A program made the position numbers and the translations under genes. 64,000 nt of DNA. It comes from Salmonella enterica subsp. diarizonae (GTDB lineage: Bacteria > Pseudomonadota > Gammaproteobacteria > Enterobacterales > Enterobacteriaceae). This document shows positions 9,246-19,698 of the stretch, in pieces (within the stretch, counting starts at the first letter, position 1; each line of letters opens with the position of its first letter). The stretch spans positions 1 to 64,000 of the forward strand of contig NZ_VXJV01000008.1 of NCBI RefSeq assembly GCF_008692785.1, given 5' to 3'. The notes beneath the pieces were generated by a model. It was not told where the DNA came from. It ran no database searches and worked only from the letters and a program-made list of their open reading frames with translations.

Positions 9246-11042
9246 ATGTTTAAACGTTGTTTCTCTCCTCTTACGCTGGTCAACCAACTGGCGCTTATTG
9301 TCATGCTCTCTACCGCTATCGGCGTGGCGGGGATGGCGGTTTCCGGCTGGCTGGTTCAGGGCGTACAGGGTAGCGCTCATGCGATTAACAAAGCGGGTTC
9401 ATTGCGTATGCAAAGCTATCGACTACTGGCCGCCGTCCCGCTGGATGCTAAAGATCAAAAGCTGCTGGATGAGATGGAACAGACAGCATTCAGCCCTGAA
9501 CTAACCCGCGCCGCTGAGCGAGACGGGCAGCAGGAGCAGCTTAAAGCGTTGCAGGATTACTGGCATAACGAACTTTCGCCAGGGCTACAGCACGCGCAAA
9601 ACGCGTACGTGGTCGCAGATGATGTCACGCGCTTTGTAGCGGGCCTGGATCGCCTGGTGACGTCCTTTGACCATACTACTGAATTGCGTATCGAACGCGT
9701 GGTGTTAGTTCACCGGGTCATGGCGATCTTTATGGCGCTATTGCTGGTATTTACGATTATCTGGCTACGTGTTCGCCTTTTGCAGCCGTGGAAACAGTTG
9801 TTATCGATGGCGCGCGCCGTCAGTCAGCGCGATTTTACCCAACGTGCCAATATCAGTGGACGCAATGAAATGGCAGCGCTGGGTTCAGCGCTTAATAATA
9901 TGTCTGAAGAACTGGCCGAAAGCTATGCGGTACTGGAACAGCGCGTACAGGAAAAAACAGCCGGTCTGGAACAAAAAAATCTGATTCTCTCGTTTTTGTG
10001 GCAAGCCAACCGCCGGCTGCATTCACAGGCTCCGCTATGTGAACGTCTTTCACCGGTACTGAATGGCCTGCAAAATTTAACCCAGTTGCATGATATTGAA
10101 CTGCGAGTCTATGACCTGGAAGATGAAGATAATCACCAGGAATTTACCTGTCAGTCGGACATCAGTTGCGATGATAAAGGCTGCCATCTTTGCCCACGTA
10201 GCGCCCTGCCGATGATAAATGGCGGCACAACCTTAAAATGGCGGCTCACCGACTCTCACACCCAATACGGTATTTTGCTGGCGACGCTGCCCTATGGACG
10301 CCATCTCAACCACGATCAGCAGCAACTGGTGGATACGTTGGTTGAACAGCTTACCGCGACTCTGGCACTCGACAGGCATCAGGAGCGCCAGCAGCAGTTG
10401 ATTGTCATGGAAGAGCGTGCCACCATTGCCCGCGAACTGCATGATTCTATTGCCCAGTCGCTCTCATGTATGAAGATGCAGGTAAGCTGCCTTCAAATGC
10501 AGGGCGACGCGTTACCGGAAAGCAGCCGTGAGTTACTCAGCCAAATTCGCAACGAGCTGAACTGCTCCTGGGCGCAACTGCGCGAACTGTTAACCACTTT
10601 CCGGTTACAGTTGACGGAACCCGGGCTACGTCCGGCGCTGGAGGCAAGCTGCCAGGAGTTCAGCGCCCGGTTTGGCTTTACGGTAAAACTGGATTATCAG
10701 CTTCCCCCCCGTCTGGTGCCGTCACACCAGGCGATACACCTGCTGCAAATTGCCAGGGAAGCCCTCAGCAACGCCCTTAAACACTCTCATGCCGACGATG
10801 TGGTGGTGACAGTGACGCAATGTGACAAACAGGTCAAACTAAAAGTGCAGGATAATGGCTGCGGCGTCCCGGAAAACGCTGAACGCAGTAATCACTACGG
10901 CATGATCATCATGCGCGATCGGGCGCAAAGCCTGCGCGGCGATTGCCAGGTACGTCGACGTGAGACTGGCGGAACAGAGATCACTGTTACTTTTATTCCA
11001 GAAACAAACTTCACAGAAACCCAGGGAGATACCCATGAATAA
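9246..11042 (+). CDS. narX: NarX, nitrate/nitrite sensor histidine kinase
   Basis: NarX is a membrane sensor kinase that detects periplasmic nitrate and nitrite and phosphorylates NarL. The ATG at 9246 gives 598 residues, the E. coli length; an upstream in-frame start at 9201 would add 15 unrelated residues. Features in order: first membrane segment (15-37), the nitrate-binding P-box ([16 protein letters not shown], from about 44), a periplasmic helix bundle, second membrane segment (about 152-174), HAMP linker, a cysteine-rich central region ([10 protein letters not shown]), the H-box with His399 in [11 protein letters not shown], and a C-terminal ATPase domain ([19 protein letters not shown]). 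It overlaps narL by eight bases. Confidence 0.97.
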   Translation: MFKRCFSPLTLVNQLALIVMLSTAIGVAGMAVSGWLVQGVQGSAHAINKAGSLRMQSYRLLAAVPLDAKDQKLLDEMEQTAFSPELTRAAERDGQQEQLKALQDYWHNELSPGLQHAQNAYVVADDVTRFVAGLDRLVTSFDHTTELRIERVVLVHRVMAIFMALLLVFTIIWLRVRLLQPWKQLLSMARAVSQRDFTQRANISGRNEMAALGSALNNMSEELAESYAVLEQRVQEKTAGLEQKNLILSFLWQANRRLHSQAPLCERLSPVLNGLQNLTQLHDIELRVYDLEDEDNHQEFTCQSDISCDDKGCHLCPRSALPMINGGTTLKWRLTDSHTQYGILLATLPYGRHLNHDQQQLVDTLVEQLTATLALDRHQERQQQLIVMEERATIARELHDSIAQSLSCMKMQVSCLQMQGDALPESSRELLSQIRNELNCSWAQLRELLTTFRLQLTEPGLRPALEASCQEFSARFGFTVKLDYQLPPRLVPSHQAIHLLQIAREALSNALKHSHADDVVVTVTQCDKQVKLKVQDNGCGVPENAERSNHYGMIIMRDRAQSLRGDCQVRRRETGGTEITVTFIPETNFTETQGDTHE

Positions 11043-11685
11043 TCAGGAACCGGCAACCATCCTGTTAATCGACGACCATCCGATGCTACGCACGGGTGTA
11101 AAGCAGCTTGTGAGTATGGCGCCCGATATCAGCGTGGTCGGAGAAGCCAGCAACGGTGAGCAGGGTATTGACCTGGCGGAATCGCTCGATCCCGACCTTA
11201 TCCTCCTTGATTTGAATATGCCGGGAATGAATGGTCTCGAAACGCTGGATAAATTACGCGAAAAAGCGCTGTCAGGGCGTATTGTCGTTTTCAGCGTATC
11301 CAACCATGAAGAAGATGTCGTCACGGCGCTAAAGCGTGGCGCAGACGGTTATCTGTTGAAAGACATGGAGCCGGAGGACTTGCTCAAAGCGTTACAACAG
11401 GCCGCCGCCGGAGAAATGGTATTAAGTGAAGCGTTAACGCCGGTACTGGCGGCCAGCCTGCGGGCCAACCGCGCCACCACCGATCGCGATGTGACGCAAC
11501 TCACCCCGCGTGAGCGCGATATTCTGAAGCTCATCGCGCAGGGCTTGCCGAATAAGATGATTGCCCGGCGTCTGGATATCACCGAAAGTACGGTCAAAGT
11601 GCACGTGAAACATATGCTCAAGAAAATGAAGCTGAAGTCGCGCGTGGAAGCCGCCGTCTGGGTGCATCAGGAACGCATCTTTTAA
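11035..11685 (+). CDS. narL: NarL, nitrate response regulator
   Basis: NarL is the cytoplasmic response regulator that, when phosphorylated by NarX, activates narK and narG and represses other anaerobic respiration genes. The 216 residues start [16 protein letters not shown] at 11035, inside the narX 3' end. The receiver domain has acidic residues DD near 13-14, the phospho-acceptor Asp59 ([10 protein letters not shown]) and Lys in LLKDME. The C-terminal LuxR-type helix-turn-helix ([29 protein letters not shown]) binds the TACYYMT heptamers seen above. The stop codon directly abuts the stop of the convergent ychO with no spacer. Confidence 0.98.
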   Translation: MNNQEPATILLIDDHPMLRTGVKQLVSMAPDISVVGEASNGEQGIDLAESLDPDLILLDLNMPGMNGLETLDKLREKALSGRIVVFSVSNHEEDVVTALKRGADGYLLKDMEPEDLLKALQQAAAGEMVLSEALTPVLAASLRANRATTDRDVTQLTPRERDILKLIAQGLPNKMIARRLDITESTVKVHVKHMLKKMKLKSRVEAAVWVHQERIF

Positions 11686-13110
11686 TTATTGCTCCCGGAA
11701 CTGTTGCCAATGCGGATTATCGTCCGGCATCGTGATAAACGGTTCAGTCAGCGCGAGCGTGATCTCATTGGAAGAGACACGCTGACCTTTTTCATCTTCA
11801 ACAACCACCGATAAACGCCAGCGATTTGCCGCGCCTTCGCGGTGATCCCAGGCCGGCATAATGATTGTCCAGCCCTCGGTACTGCCGGTGTCCGCTCCCG
11901 CCGTCAAACTTAATGCCTGTGTATCGCCCTGCCAGTTCAAATGGCGAATGCCGTGCACGCTGCGCACCTGTAATTTTAACGCCACCGTCTCGCCAGACGT
12001 AAGATCCCAGGGCGGCGTCGCCAGAAAAACCGTTAACGTTTTACGCTGTCGATACTCCATTGTCGGCAGCGAGTTACGTTGCGGCGTATCATAGCGGCTA
12101 CCGCGTAATGACTGGCTTTGCGCCACTTCACTGGCGGCAAGCTGCTTTTTGAGCGACACGCCGAAGCGGTAGTTAAGCGTCAGTCCCAGGTTATTCTGGC
12201 TGACCCCGCTCTCGCCCTGTTTGTGCTGGGCGGTCACGGTAAGCAAAGGTACTGGCGTATAGTTGAGACCCAGTTTTAACGCGACAGGATTGTGATACCC
12301 CGTACCGGAGTCAAACAGATCCACGCTATCGCCAAAGTACTGCTCCAGGCTAACGCTGGTATTGATATGCTGGTAAAACGGCAGCCGCATTTGCGCGTTG
12401 ATATCATACCCGCGCGCCATTCGTTGTTCTAAGGTCGCCGTATGCGTCTGCCAGTCGGCAAAAGGCTGATAATAGTTGGCGGATAAACGCAAATATTCTC
12501 CCCACGCCTCCGCGCCAAAGCCGGCGCGCTGCAGGTTTTCATCCAGCAGATTATCGTAAAAGGTGTTATAGCCAAGAAACCAGCCATCCTGCGCCCAGCG
12601 CTGCCCCACGCCAATGTTGCTTACCAGTCCGTCAGTCTGTTGCGTAAGACCAAGCTGGCTCCAGGTCAAATAACGCTGTTTATCCTGTAAAGGGATAAAC
12701 CAGCTTCCGCGACTGCCATTAAAATGACCTTCGTTATCGACGTTAACATCAACGCTGGCGCTGCCCCAGGCCGACAGCCAGCTTTCAAGCTGCTGGTTAA
12801 CCTGCTCGCTGACCACATCACGCACCTGTCCGAAAGCAAATTGCCGCGCCTGTTCACCGGTATCCAGAGCGTTATTTTTCATGCTGGCTTCGCCAAACGC
12901 TTTGGCCATCTCGGCAAAATGCTTTTCCCCTTCGTGGGATTCCGGCGTCATGCCTAAATCCGGCAGACGGTTTTGATCGAAAGGGTCTTGCGCCTGCGCA
13001 CAGATCGTACCGCTGACAGCCAGCAAGAGAAGGGAGAGTGAGAATGAACGAAAAACAATACGGCTCAACGTGTCGGCAACTTCTACAACAAAAAATGAGA
13101 GGAATGGCAT
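11686..13110 (-). CDS. ychO: YchO, invasin/intimin-like inverse autotransporter
   Basis: This outer-membrane beta-barrel protein is of the intimin/invasin family without long passenger repeats. It has a signal peptide (SLSLLLLAVSGTICAQA), an inverse-autotransporter barrel domain (about residues 110-340, with LGLTQQTDGLVSNIGVGQR and AGFGAEAWGEYLRLSANYY) and a short C-terminal extension resembling one Ig-like domain. Its role is not well defined; related proteins act in adhesion or biofilm. The reading given is 474 residues from an ATG. An in-frame TTG at 13068 aligns with the E. coli start and leaves a cleaner signal peptide, so the true start may be there. It is convergent with narL. Confidence 0.9.
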   Translation of the reverse strand: MPFLSFFVVEVADTLSRIVFRSFSLSLLLLAVSGTICAQAQDPFDQNRLPDLGMTPESHEGEKHFAEMAKAFGEASMKNNALDTGEQARQFAFGQVRDVVSEQVNQQLESWLSAWGSASVDVNVDNEGHFNGSRGSWFIPLQDKQRYLTWSQLGLTQQTDGLVSNIGVGQRWAQDGWFLGYNTFYDNLLDENLQRAGFGAEAWGEYLRLSANYYQPFADWQTHTATLEQRMARGYDINAQMRLPFYQHINTSVSLEQYFGDSVDLFDSGTGYHNPVALKLGLNYTPVPLLTVTAQHKQGESGVSQNNLGLTLNYRFGVSLKKQLAASEVAQSQSLRGSRYDTPQRNSLPTMEYRQRKTLTVFLATPPWDLTSGETVALKLQVRSVHGIRHLNWQGDTQALSLTAGADTGSTEGWTIIMPAWDHREGAANRWRLSVVVEDEKGQRVSSNEITLALTEPFITMPDDNPHWQQFREQ

Positions 13111-13286
13111 CAGAGTAAACCATAACGTGTCGAGACAGGTTTTGCAGCCTTTTCTCGTGCTTCCAGGAATATCCTTATTTCTTCCGCAGGGCGTCCCGGG
13201 ATTTTATCCACGCATTTGGCGGCACTCGGTTCCCGAGGTAACATAACGCCATTGCCGACAAAATTTCTCCAGGAGGAGGGTTACCC

Positions 13287-13640
13287 ATGCAAAATATCGT
13301 CATTATCGCTAACGGCGCCGCCTACGGCAGCGAATCATTATTTAATAGCCTGCGTCTGGCCATTGCGCTGCGCGAGCAGGAAAGCCATCTCGATTTACGT
13401 CTGTTTTTGATGTCAGATGCCGTAACCGCAGGGTTACGCGGTCAAAAACCAGCCGAAGGCTATAATATTCAGCAAATGCTGGAAATTCTGACCGCACAAA
13501 ACGTGCCGGTAAAATTATGCAAAACCTGTGCGGATGGGCGTGGTATCACCCCCCTGCCGCTGATTGACGGTGTGGAAATCGGAACGCTGGTCGAGCTGGC
13601 GCAATGGACGCTGGCTGCGGACAAAGTGCTGACATTTTAA
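13287..13640 (+). CDS. ychN: YchN, DsrE/DsrF-family small protein
   Basis: This 117-residue cytoplasmic protein closely resembles E. coli YchN, which forms a hexamer and belongs to the DsrE/TusD-like sulfur-relay fold. The conserved cysteine lies in VPVKLCKTCADGRG. Substrate and pathway are unknown. A strong ribosome site (GGAGGAGGG) lies just upstream of the ATG. It is a single gene between ychO (divergent) and the chaC remnant (convergent), followed by a GC-rich hairpin at 13647-13667. Confidence 0.93.
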   Translation: MQNIVIIANGAAYGSESLFNSLRLAIALREQESHLDLRLFLMSDAVTAGLRGQKPAEGYNIQQMLEILTAQNVPVKLCKTCADGRGITPLPLIDGVEIGTLVELAQWTLAADKVLTF

Positions 13641-13646
13641 ATCCGT

Positions 13647-13667
13647 ACGCGGGAAAACCTCCCGCGT
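13647..13667. terminator. Hairpin between ychN and the chaBC remnant
   Basis: A perfect 8-bp stem (ACGCGGGA/TCCCGCGT) lies between two convergent units. There is no clear T run on either side, so termination is plausible but not proven. Confidence 0.45.
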
Positions 13668-13698
13668 CAGGATAAACTCGCTATCCCCTGCTCTTCCT

Positions 13699-13803
13699 TC
13701 ACGCCAGGCAACGCTTTAACGTTCGCGACCAGTGCAACGATTCTTCAATCGCGCCAAATGCCGTTTTACAATCGGCATTGACTAAAAAATCACGCGTTAA
13801 CAC
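13699..13803 (-). pseudogene. chaC: chaC remnant (N-terminal fragment of gamma-glutamylcyclotransferase)
   Basis: Reading the minus strand from a GTG at 13803 gives 34 codons ending in TGA. The text LTRDFLVNADCKTAFGAIEE is nearly the same as the N-terminus of E. coli ChaC (ITRDFLMNADCKTAFGAIEE). The match fades after the residues SLHW and the frame closes, so about 200 residues, including the catalytic YGSL region, are gone. It lies downstream of chaB in the same order as the E. coli chaBC genes. A ribosome-site-like GGAG survives upstream. The rest of 13641-13999 holds only the hairpin above and no gene I can support. Confidence 0.85.
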
Positions 13804-13999
13804 CTTACATCTCCGCCACTGCCCGCTTTCCTGCACGACATTTTCTGACGCCTTTCGGGCGCTTTTGCTGCTTATTTTGCAACCACCTGCTGGACCATAG
13901 GCAATTCACCGCCAGGTTGCAAGCCGTCTGGTGTTAAGCACCGCGCGGGTAACGGAATTTCAGTAAGAAAATCAGGCTAACACGTGAGTAATGCAGCAT

Positions 14000-14230
14000 T
14001 TATTTTTTCTTATGCCATTTATCATCCTCGCCTTTTTCATAATCGTTTTTAACCGCCGCCCAGGCGACTTTGTGTGCGGTTTCTTCCCGGCTGGCGTCAT
14101 CACGACGATCGGCTTTATCTTTATATTGCTCCCAGGCGCTATTAAACGCTTCTTTGTAAATTTCCTGGGCATGGGCTGGGAGAACATTCCGCACATTATC
14201 GGGTAAATCACTTTTGGCTTTATACGGCAT
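14000..14230 (-). CDS. chaB: ChaB, small acidic/basic protein linked to ChaA
   Basis: ChaB is a 76-residue protein (MPYKAKSDLPDNV to HKKK) named as a regulator of the ChaA antiporter; its biochemical role is not established. The start at 14230 has a strong GGAGG. A longer in-frame reading to 14284 lacks support. The conserved core (AHAQEIYKEAFNSAWEQY and REETAHKVAWAAVK) is intact. It is transcribed divergently from chaA across 267 bp that are AT-rich, with poly-T/A runs at 14300-14370. The former partner gene chaC downstream is reduced to a stub. Confidence 0.95.
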   Translation of the reverse strand: MPYKAKSDLPDNVRNVLPAHAQEIYKEAFNSAWEQYKDKADRRDDASREETAHKVAWAAVKNDYEKGEDDKWHKKK

Positions 14231-14497
14231 CAGCGCCTCCGTCTTCAGGGAAAACATTAAGTGTGGTAAACAATGCGTTATCACGCCAGTCGAGGGATAT
14301 TTTTGCTTTTTACGGAAATTAACTTTTTGTTATTTAAATACGGTTAAAACAAGATGCTTTTTTTTAGGGTTTTGAAAGAAAAAGATAGTCTATGCCGTAA
14401 AATTACGTAAAAAACCACTGAAAAAATACAAAGTTCTGCTATTTTTACCTTCTTTACTATTTCCAAAAATATTAACACCTGCACAAGGGAGACCCTA

Positions 14498-15598
14498 ATG
14501 ACACATGCCTGTGAGGCGGTGAAAACCCGCCATAAGGAGACTTCGCTTATTTTCCCGGTTCTTGCGCTGGTAGTGCTGTTCCTTTGGGGAAGCAGCCAGT
14601 CACTACCAGTGGTTATTGGCATCAATATCCTTGCACTTATTGGTATTTTAAGCAGTGCATTTAGCGTGGTCCGCCATGCGGATGTATTAGCGCACCGACT
14701 CGGCGAACCCTTCGGATCGCTTATTTTAAGCCTGTCCGTCGTTATTCTTGAGGTAAGTTTAATTTCAGCGCTGATGGCCACCGGCGATGCTGCGCCAACG
14801 CTTATGCGCGATACGCTCTACTCTATTATTATGATTGTCACCGGCGGACTGGTCGGTTTCTCGTTGTTGTTGGGCGGGCGTAAATTCGCAACGCAATATA
14901 TGAATTTATTCGGGATTAAGCAGTATCTTATCGCGCTGTTTCCGCTGGCGATTATTGTGCTGGTTTTTCCAATGGCATTGCCGCAAGCCAATTTCTCTAC
15001 CGGTCAGGCATTATTGGTCGCGTTAATTTCCGCCGCGATGTACGGCGTATTTTTGTTGATTCAAACCAAAACGCACCAGAGCTTATTTATCTATGAACAT
15101 GAAGATGAAGGCGATGATGGCAATCCACACCACGGTAAACCCTCAGCGCACAGTAGCAGCTGGCATACTGTCTGGTTACTCATTCATTTAATTGCGGTCA
15201 TTGCCGTTACCAAAATGAATGCCAGCCCGCTGGAGGCGCTGCTGACCAGCATGAACGCCCCGGTCGCCTTTACCGGCTTCCTGGTCGCGCTGTTAATTCT
15301 CTCGCCGGAAGGACTGGGCGCGTTGAAGGCGGTACTGAATAATCAGGTTCAGCGGGCAATGAATCTGTTCTTCGGATCGGTGTTGGCGACGATTTCATTA
15401 ACCGTGCCGGTCGTCACGCTTATCGCCTGGGCGACAGGTAATGATCTGGTGTTTGGTTTAGGCGCGCCGGAAATGGTAGTGATGGTGGCCTCGTTAGTGC
15501 TGTGCCATATATCGTTCTCTACCGGACGCACCAACGTGCTAAACGGCGCAGCGCATCTGGCTTTGTTTGCCGCCTATCTGATGACGATTTTTGCCTGA
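14498..15598 (+). CDS. chaA: ChaA, Ca2+(Na+,K+)/H+ antiporter
   Basis: ChaA is an inner-membrane cation/proton exchanger of the CaCA family that expels Ca2+, Na+ and K+ at alkaline pH. The 366 residues match E. coli ChaA in length. About eleven membrane segments are visible, with the family motifs GEPFGSLILSLSVVILEVSL (the acidic residue in the first alpha repeat) and SPEGLGALKAV in the second. A His/Asp/Glu-rich cytoplasmic loop lies near residues 197-217 (EHEDEGDDGNPHHGK). A ribosome site AAGGGAG precedes the ATG. A REP-like hairpin follows. Confidence 0.97.
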   Translation: MTHACEAVKTRHKETSLIFPVLALVVLFLWGSSQSLPVVIGINILALIGILSSAFSVVRHADVLAHRLGEPFGSLILSLSVVILEVSLISALMATGDAAPTLMRDTLYSIIMIVTGGLVGFSLLLGGRKFATQYMNLFGIKQYLIALFPLAIIVLVFPMALPQANFSTGQALLVALISAAMYGVFLLIQTKTHQSLFIYEHEDEGDDGNPHHGKPSAHSSSWHTVWLLIHLIAVIAVTKMNASPLEALLTSMNAPVAFTGFLVALLILSPEGLGALKAVLNNQVQRAMNLFFGSVLATISLTVPVVTLIAWATGNDLVFGLGAPEMVVMVASLVLCHISFSTGRTNVLNGAAHLALFAAYLMTIFA

Positions 15599-15607
15599 GA
15601 TAAAAAA

Positions 15608-15634
15608 GCCGGATAGCGTCTTATCCGGCCTACA
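15608..15634. repeat. REP-like palindrome between chaA and kdsA
   Basis: GCCGGATAGCG and TTATCCGGC form a strong stem between the convergent chaA and kdsA genes. T/A runs on both sides suggest it may also end transcription in both directions. Confidence 0.65.
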
Positions 15635-15651
15635 CAAGCAAAAAACCGCAA

Positions 15652-16515
<864 letters not shown>

Positions 16516-16543
16516 TTACACTTATAGGTAAAATGTCGGTTAA

Positions 16544-17353
16544 TTAATGCAGAACAATTTGCTTGTGCGCAATGGTGTTGATCTGCGCACGAATCATTTC
16601 GCTGATCGGGTCTTCCGGACACTGCTCAACGAAGTAGCTTAAATCAGTCAGCGCAACGTGTTCACACTCAAGCTGCGCGTAAATCAACCCGCGGTCACGG
16701 ATTTCGTAAGGATCTTCCGGGTTAAATTGCAACAACGCTTCGCTAACGCGCAGCGCCAGCTCCATTTGCCGTTCCTCCATCAGAGAGGATTTCAGTGTAT
16801 CCAGTAGCTTACGGATCACTTCAGCGTTATCGGCCTCGTCCAAATCTTCGTTAAACAACTCGGCGACCGGACTAATATTGCCTTTTAACCAGACTTCCAG
16901 AGTATGTTCATCAAGCGTTTCACCGTTGAACGGGTTAATCAGCCACATTTCCCCTTCCAGCGATTCAATACGCAAAATCAACTGCGTCGGGAAGATAACG
17001 GGCACCAACGGCAAATCAAGACGGTTTGCTATCCATAATAAAATAGCGCCCAACGATACCGCGCTACCCTGGCGGTTTTTCAGGACTTTATCGAGCCATA
17101 AAGCATCAGAAAGACGGTAGACGCCGCGGGAGTCCGTGAACCCCCACTCGCCGTAAAAAAGTGCCAGCAATTTTTCCAGTTGCTCATCCTGAGACAGGAG
17201 CTGGCTAATTTCTTCCTGCGCCAGACTGACCAGACGTTCCAGTTCGTCGTAGACAAACTGCGTAGGAAAATCCAGGCGAATCCTCTCTGATGCCAGGATC
17301 ATGCCATCACACAGCGGCGCATTGTTAAATTCGAAATCAGCTAACGACCTCAT
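16544..17353 (-). CDS. sirB1: SirB1 (YchA), transglutaminase-like/TPR protein
   Basis: This 269-residue cytoplasmic protein has a transglutaminase-like N-terminal half (YRLSDALWLDKVLKNRQGSA, region 85-105) and tetratricopeptide-like helices towards the C-terminus (RVSEALLQFNPEDPYEIRDR). In Salmonella it was named sirB1 from suppression of an invasion-gene regulator mutant; its molecular function is unclear. It lies 3 bp after sirB2 and is surely co-transcribed with it. The usual catalytic Cys of active transglutaminases is not obvious. Confidence 0.9.
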   Translation of the reverse strand: MRSLADFEFNNAPLCDGMILASERIRLDFPTQFVYDELERLVSLAQEEISQLLSQDEQLEKLLALFYGEWGFTDSRGVYRLSDALWLDKVLKNRQGSAVSLGAILLWIANRLDLPLVPVIFPTQLILRIESLEGEMWLINPFNGETLDEHTLEVWLKGNISPVAELFNEDLDEADNAEVIRKLLDTLKSSLMEERQMELALRVSEALLQFNPEDPYEIRDRGLIYAQLECEHVALTDLSYFVEQCPEDPISEMIRAQINTIAHKQIVLH

Positions 17354-17356
17354 GAC

Positions 17357-17746
17357 TTACCCCAGTAACGGTATTTTTGTGGTGGCGAGTTTAATGATGA
17401 TGTACAGCACCACCAGCGCCAGCGGGAAAGCGATGAAACGCGCCTGCTGGCTGCGCGCCTGACGATAATCAAGCGCAATAAAACCCAAAACGATGTAGAT
17501 GATAACGCCAAACAGTTTTTCAGTCAGCCATGAGCCCGACTCCGTGAATGGCAGGATGTGCGTTTTAGCGATTAACCCGATGCCGCTAAGCAGTAACAGG
17601 GTATCTATGACGGGAGGCGCGATTCGCGTCCAGCGCGCGGCGGCCAACGCGTGACCGCAATAGCGCCACCAGTAACGGGCGACAAACAAACTGACGGAGA
17701 GCGCAACGCAGATAAGGTGAAACGTGAGCAACATCGCAATTGTCAT
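17357..17746 (-). CDS. sirB2: SirB2 family inner-membrane protein
   Basis: This 129-residue protein has four hydrophobic segments (for example LTFHLICVALSVSLFVARYW and LFGVIIYIVLGFIALDY) and belongs to the SirB family of small integral membrane proteins. Function is unknown; it is often next to sirB1 and kdsA. Its start overlaps the prmC stop by four bases, so it is coupled to the hemA operon. Confidence 0.92.
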   Translation of the reverse strand: MTIAMLLTFHLICVALSVSLFVARYWWRYCGHALAAARWTRIAPPVIDTLLLLSGIGLIAKTHILPFTESGSWLTEKLFGVIIYIVLGFIALDYRQARSQQARFIAFPLALVVLYIIIKLATTKIPLLG

Positions 17747-18576
17747 AGCGTAAAACGTCCGCAGGTCACGCGTTCATTACCACCATAATCACGACACGTT
17801 TCCACATCCGTGTAACCAGACCGCCTGAAAACCGCTCTTACCGCTTCGCCTTGCTGCCAACCGTGTTCCAGCAGCAGGCAGCCGCCGGGCGTTAACATCT
17901 GGCGGGCGTGGTCGATAATATGCGTAAGATCCGCCATACCGTTTTCATCCGCCACCAACGCCGAGAGCGGTTCAAAGCGTACATCGCCTTCGCTAAGATG
18001 CGGGTCCTGCGCGTCAATGTAGGGTGGATTACTGACAATCATATCGAACTGCTGCCCCGATAGCGCGCTGAACCAACAACTTTGCAGTATACGCACATTC
18101 CGGATAGCCAAATGTTTCGCGTTACGTACCGCCAGCGCGACCGCATCAGGCATACGATCGACCGCAGTCACCTCGCAATCCGGTCGCTCGCTGGCCAGCG
18201 CCAGCGCAATCGCGCCGGTTCCAGTGCCTAAATCCAGAATACGACAGTTTTTTACCGGCAATCGCGCCAGCGCCTGTTCAACCAGACATTCGGTATCCGG
18301 GCGCGGGATTAGCGTGGCAGGAGAAACGAAGAACGGCAGCGACCAGAATTCGCGTAAGCCCGTCAGGTACGCAATCGGTTCGCCCTGTTTACGCCGCTGC
18401 AGCAGATCCGCGAGCTGTTGTTGCTGGACATCGGTAAGCGGCGTTTCGCCAAAGGCCATGATATACGTCCGCCCCTTGCCCGTAACGTACTCAAGCAGGA
18501 TCTCGGCGTCACGCCGCGGGCTGTCGCTATCCCGGAGCTGGTTTACCGCCTCACGCAGCCAGTGCTGAAAATCCAT
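17743..18576 (-). CDS. prmC: PrmC (HemK), release factor glutamine methyltransferase
   Basis: PrmC uses S-adenosylmethionine to methylate the Gln of the GGQ motif in release factors 1 and 2, one of which (prfA) is encoded just upstream. The 277-residue protein has an N-terminal helical domain (1-85) and a Rossmann methyltransferase domain with the SAM-binding ILDLGTGTGAIALALA (about 113-128) and the substrate Gln-binding NPPY (about 183-186). It overlaps sirB2 by four bases and its ATG shares one base with the prfA stop. Confidence 0.97.
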   Translation of the reverse strand: MDFQHWLREAVNQLRDSDSPRRDAEILLEYVTGKGRTYIMAFGETPLTDVQQQQLADLLQRRKQGEPIAYLTGLREFWSLPFFVSPATLIPRPDTECLVEQALARLPVKNCRILDLGTGTGAIALALASERPDCEVTAVDRMPDAVALAVRNAKHLAIRNVRILQSCWFSALSGQQFDMIVSNPPYIDAQDPHLSEGDVRFEPLSALVADENGMADLTHIIDHARQMLTPGGCLLLEHGWQQGEAVRAVFRRSGYTDVETCRDYGGNERVTCGRFTL

Positions 18577-19658
18577 TATTCCTGCTCGGACAACGCGGCT
18601 AACAGATCTGCCTGGTGTTCCTGAACAATCGGCTCAATCAGCATATCCAGCTTACCTTCCATCGTTTCATCAAGGCGATATAACGTCAGATTAATACGAT
18701 GATCGGTCACGCGTCCCTGCGGGAAGTTATAGGTCCGGTTACGATCGCTGCGATCGCCGCTGCCGAGCAGGTTGCGGCGCGTTGACGCTTCGGCCTGCTG
18801 GCGTTTTGCCGTTTCGGCGGCGTGAATACGCGCCCCGAGCACCGAGAGCGCTTTCGCTTTGTTTTTATGCTGCGAACGCTCGTCCTGGCATTCCACGACA
18901 ATCCCGGTCGGCAAGTGGGTAATACGGATAGCGGAGTCGGTGGTGTTGACGTGCTGACCGCCCGCGCCGGAAGAACGAAACGTATCAATGCGCAGATCCG
19001 CCGGGTTTATATCCGGCAGCTCGGCTTCCGGTAGCTCCGGCATCACGGCGACGGTACAGGCGGAGGTATGGATACGCCCCTGCGACTCGGTCGCCGGAAC
19101 ACGCTGTACGCGGTGTCCGCCAGACTCAAATTTCAGTCGGCCATACACACCGTCGCCGCTGATTTTGGCGATGATCTCTTTATAACCGCCATGCTCGCCT
19201 TCGCTCATGCTCATGATCTCCACACGCCAGCGGCGCGCTTCGGCATAACGGCTGTACATGCGGAACAGATCGCCGGCAAACAGCGCGGCTTCATCGCCGC
19301 CGGTGCCGGCGCGAACCTCAAGGAACGCGTTTCGTTCATCGTCCGGATCTTTCGGCAGCAGCAGTACCTGTAACTGTTGCTCCAGTTGTTCGCTTTTTTC
19401 TTTCGCTTCGCGCAGTTCTTCCTGCGCCATTTCTCGCATTTCAGGATCGTCGAGCATCATCTGAGCCGTCTCGATATCGTCCTGAACCTGTTGCCAGTCC
19501 GTAAAACAGCGAGAAACGTCGCTTAATTGCGCATATTCACGCGACAATGCGCGAAAGCGGTCCTGGTCGGCGATAATTCCCGCATCGCCCAGCAACGCCT
19601 GAACTTCCTCATGGCGTTCGTGCAGGGCTTCCAGTTTGGCAACGATAGAAGGCTTCAT
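18576..19658 (-). CDS. prfA: PrfA, peptide chain release factor 1
   Basis: Release factor 1 ends translation at UAG and UAA codons. At 360 residues it is the full bacterial RF1 length. The codon-recognition tripeptide PAT (in [11 protein letters not shown], about 186-188) is the RF1 type, and the catalytic GGQ lies in [15 protein letters not shown] (about 233-235). The Gln is the target of PrmC, encoded next in the same operon. It begins 40 bp downstream of the hemA stop. Confidence 0.98.
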
Positions 19659-19698
19659 AGGCGTAAATTCACCCTGTAAAAAAGTGTGGTGTGTACTG

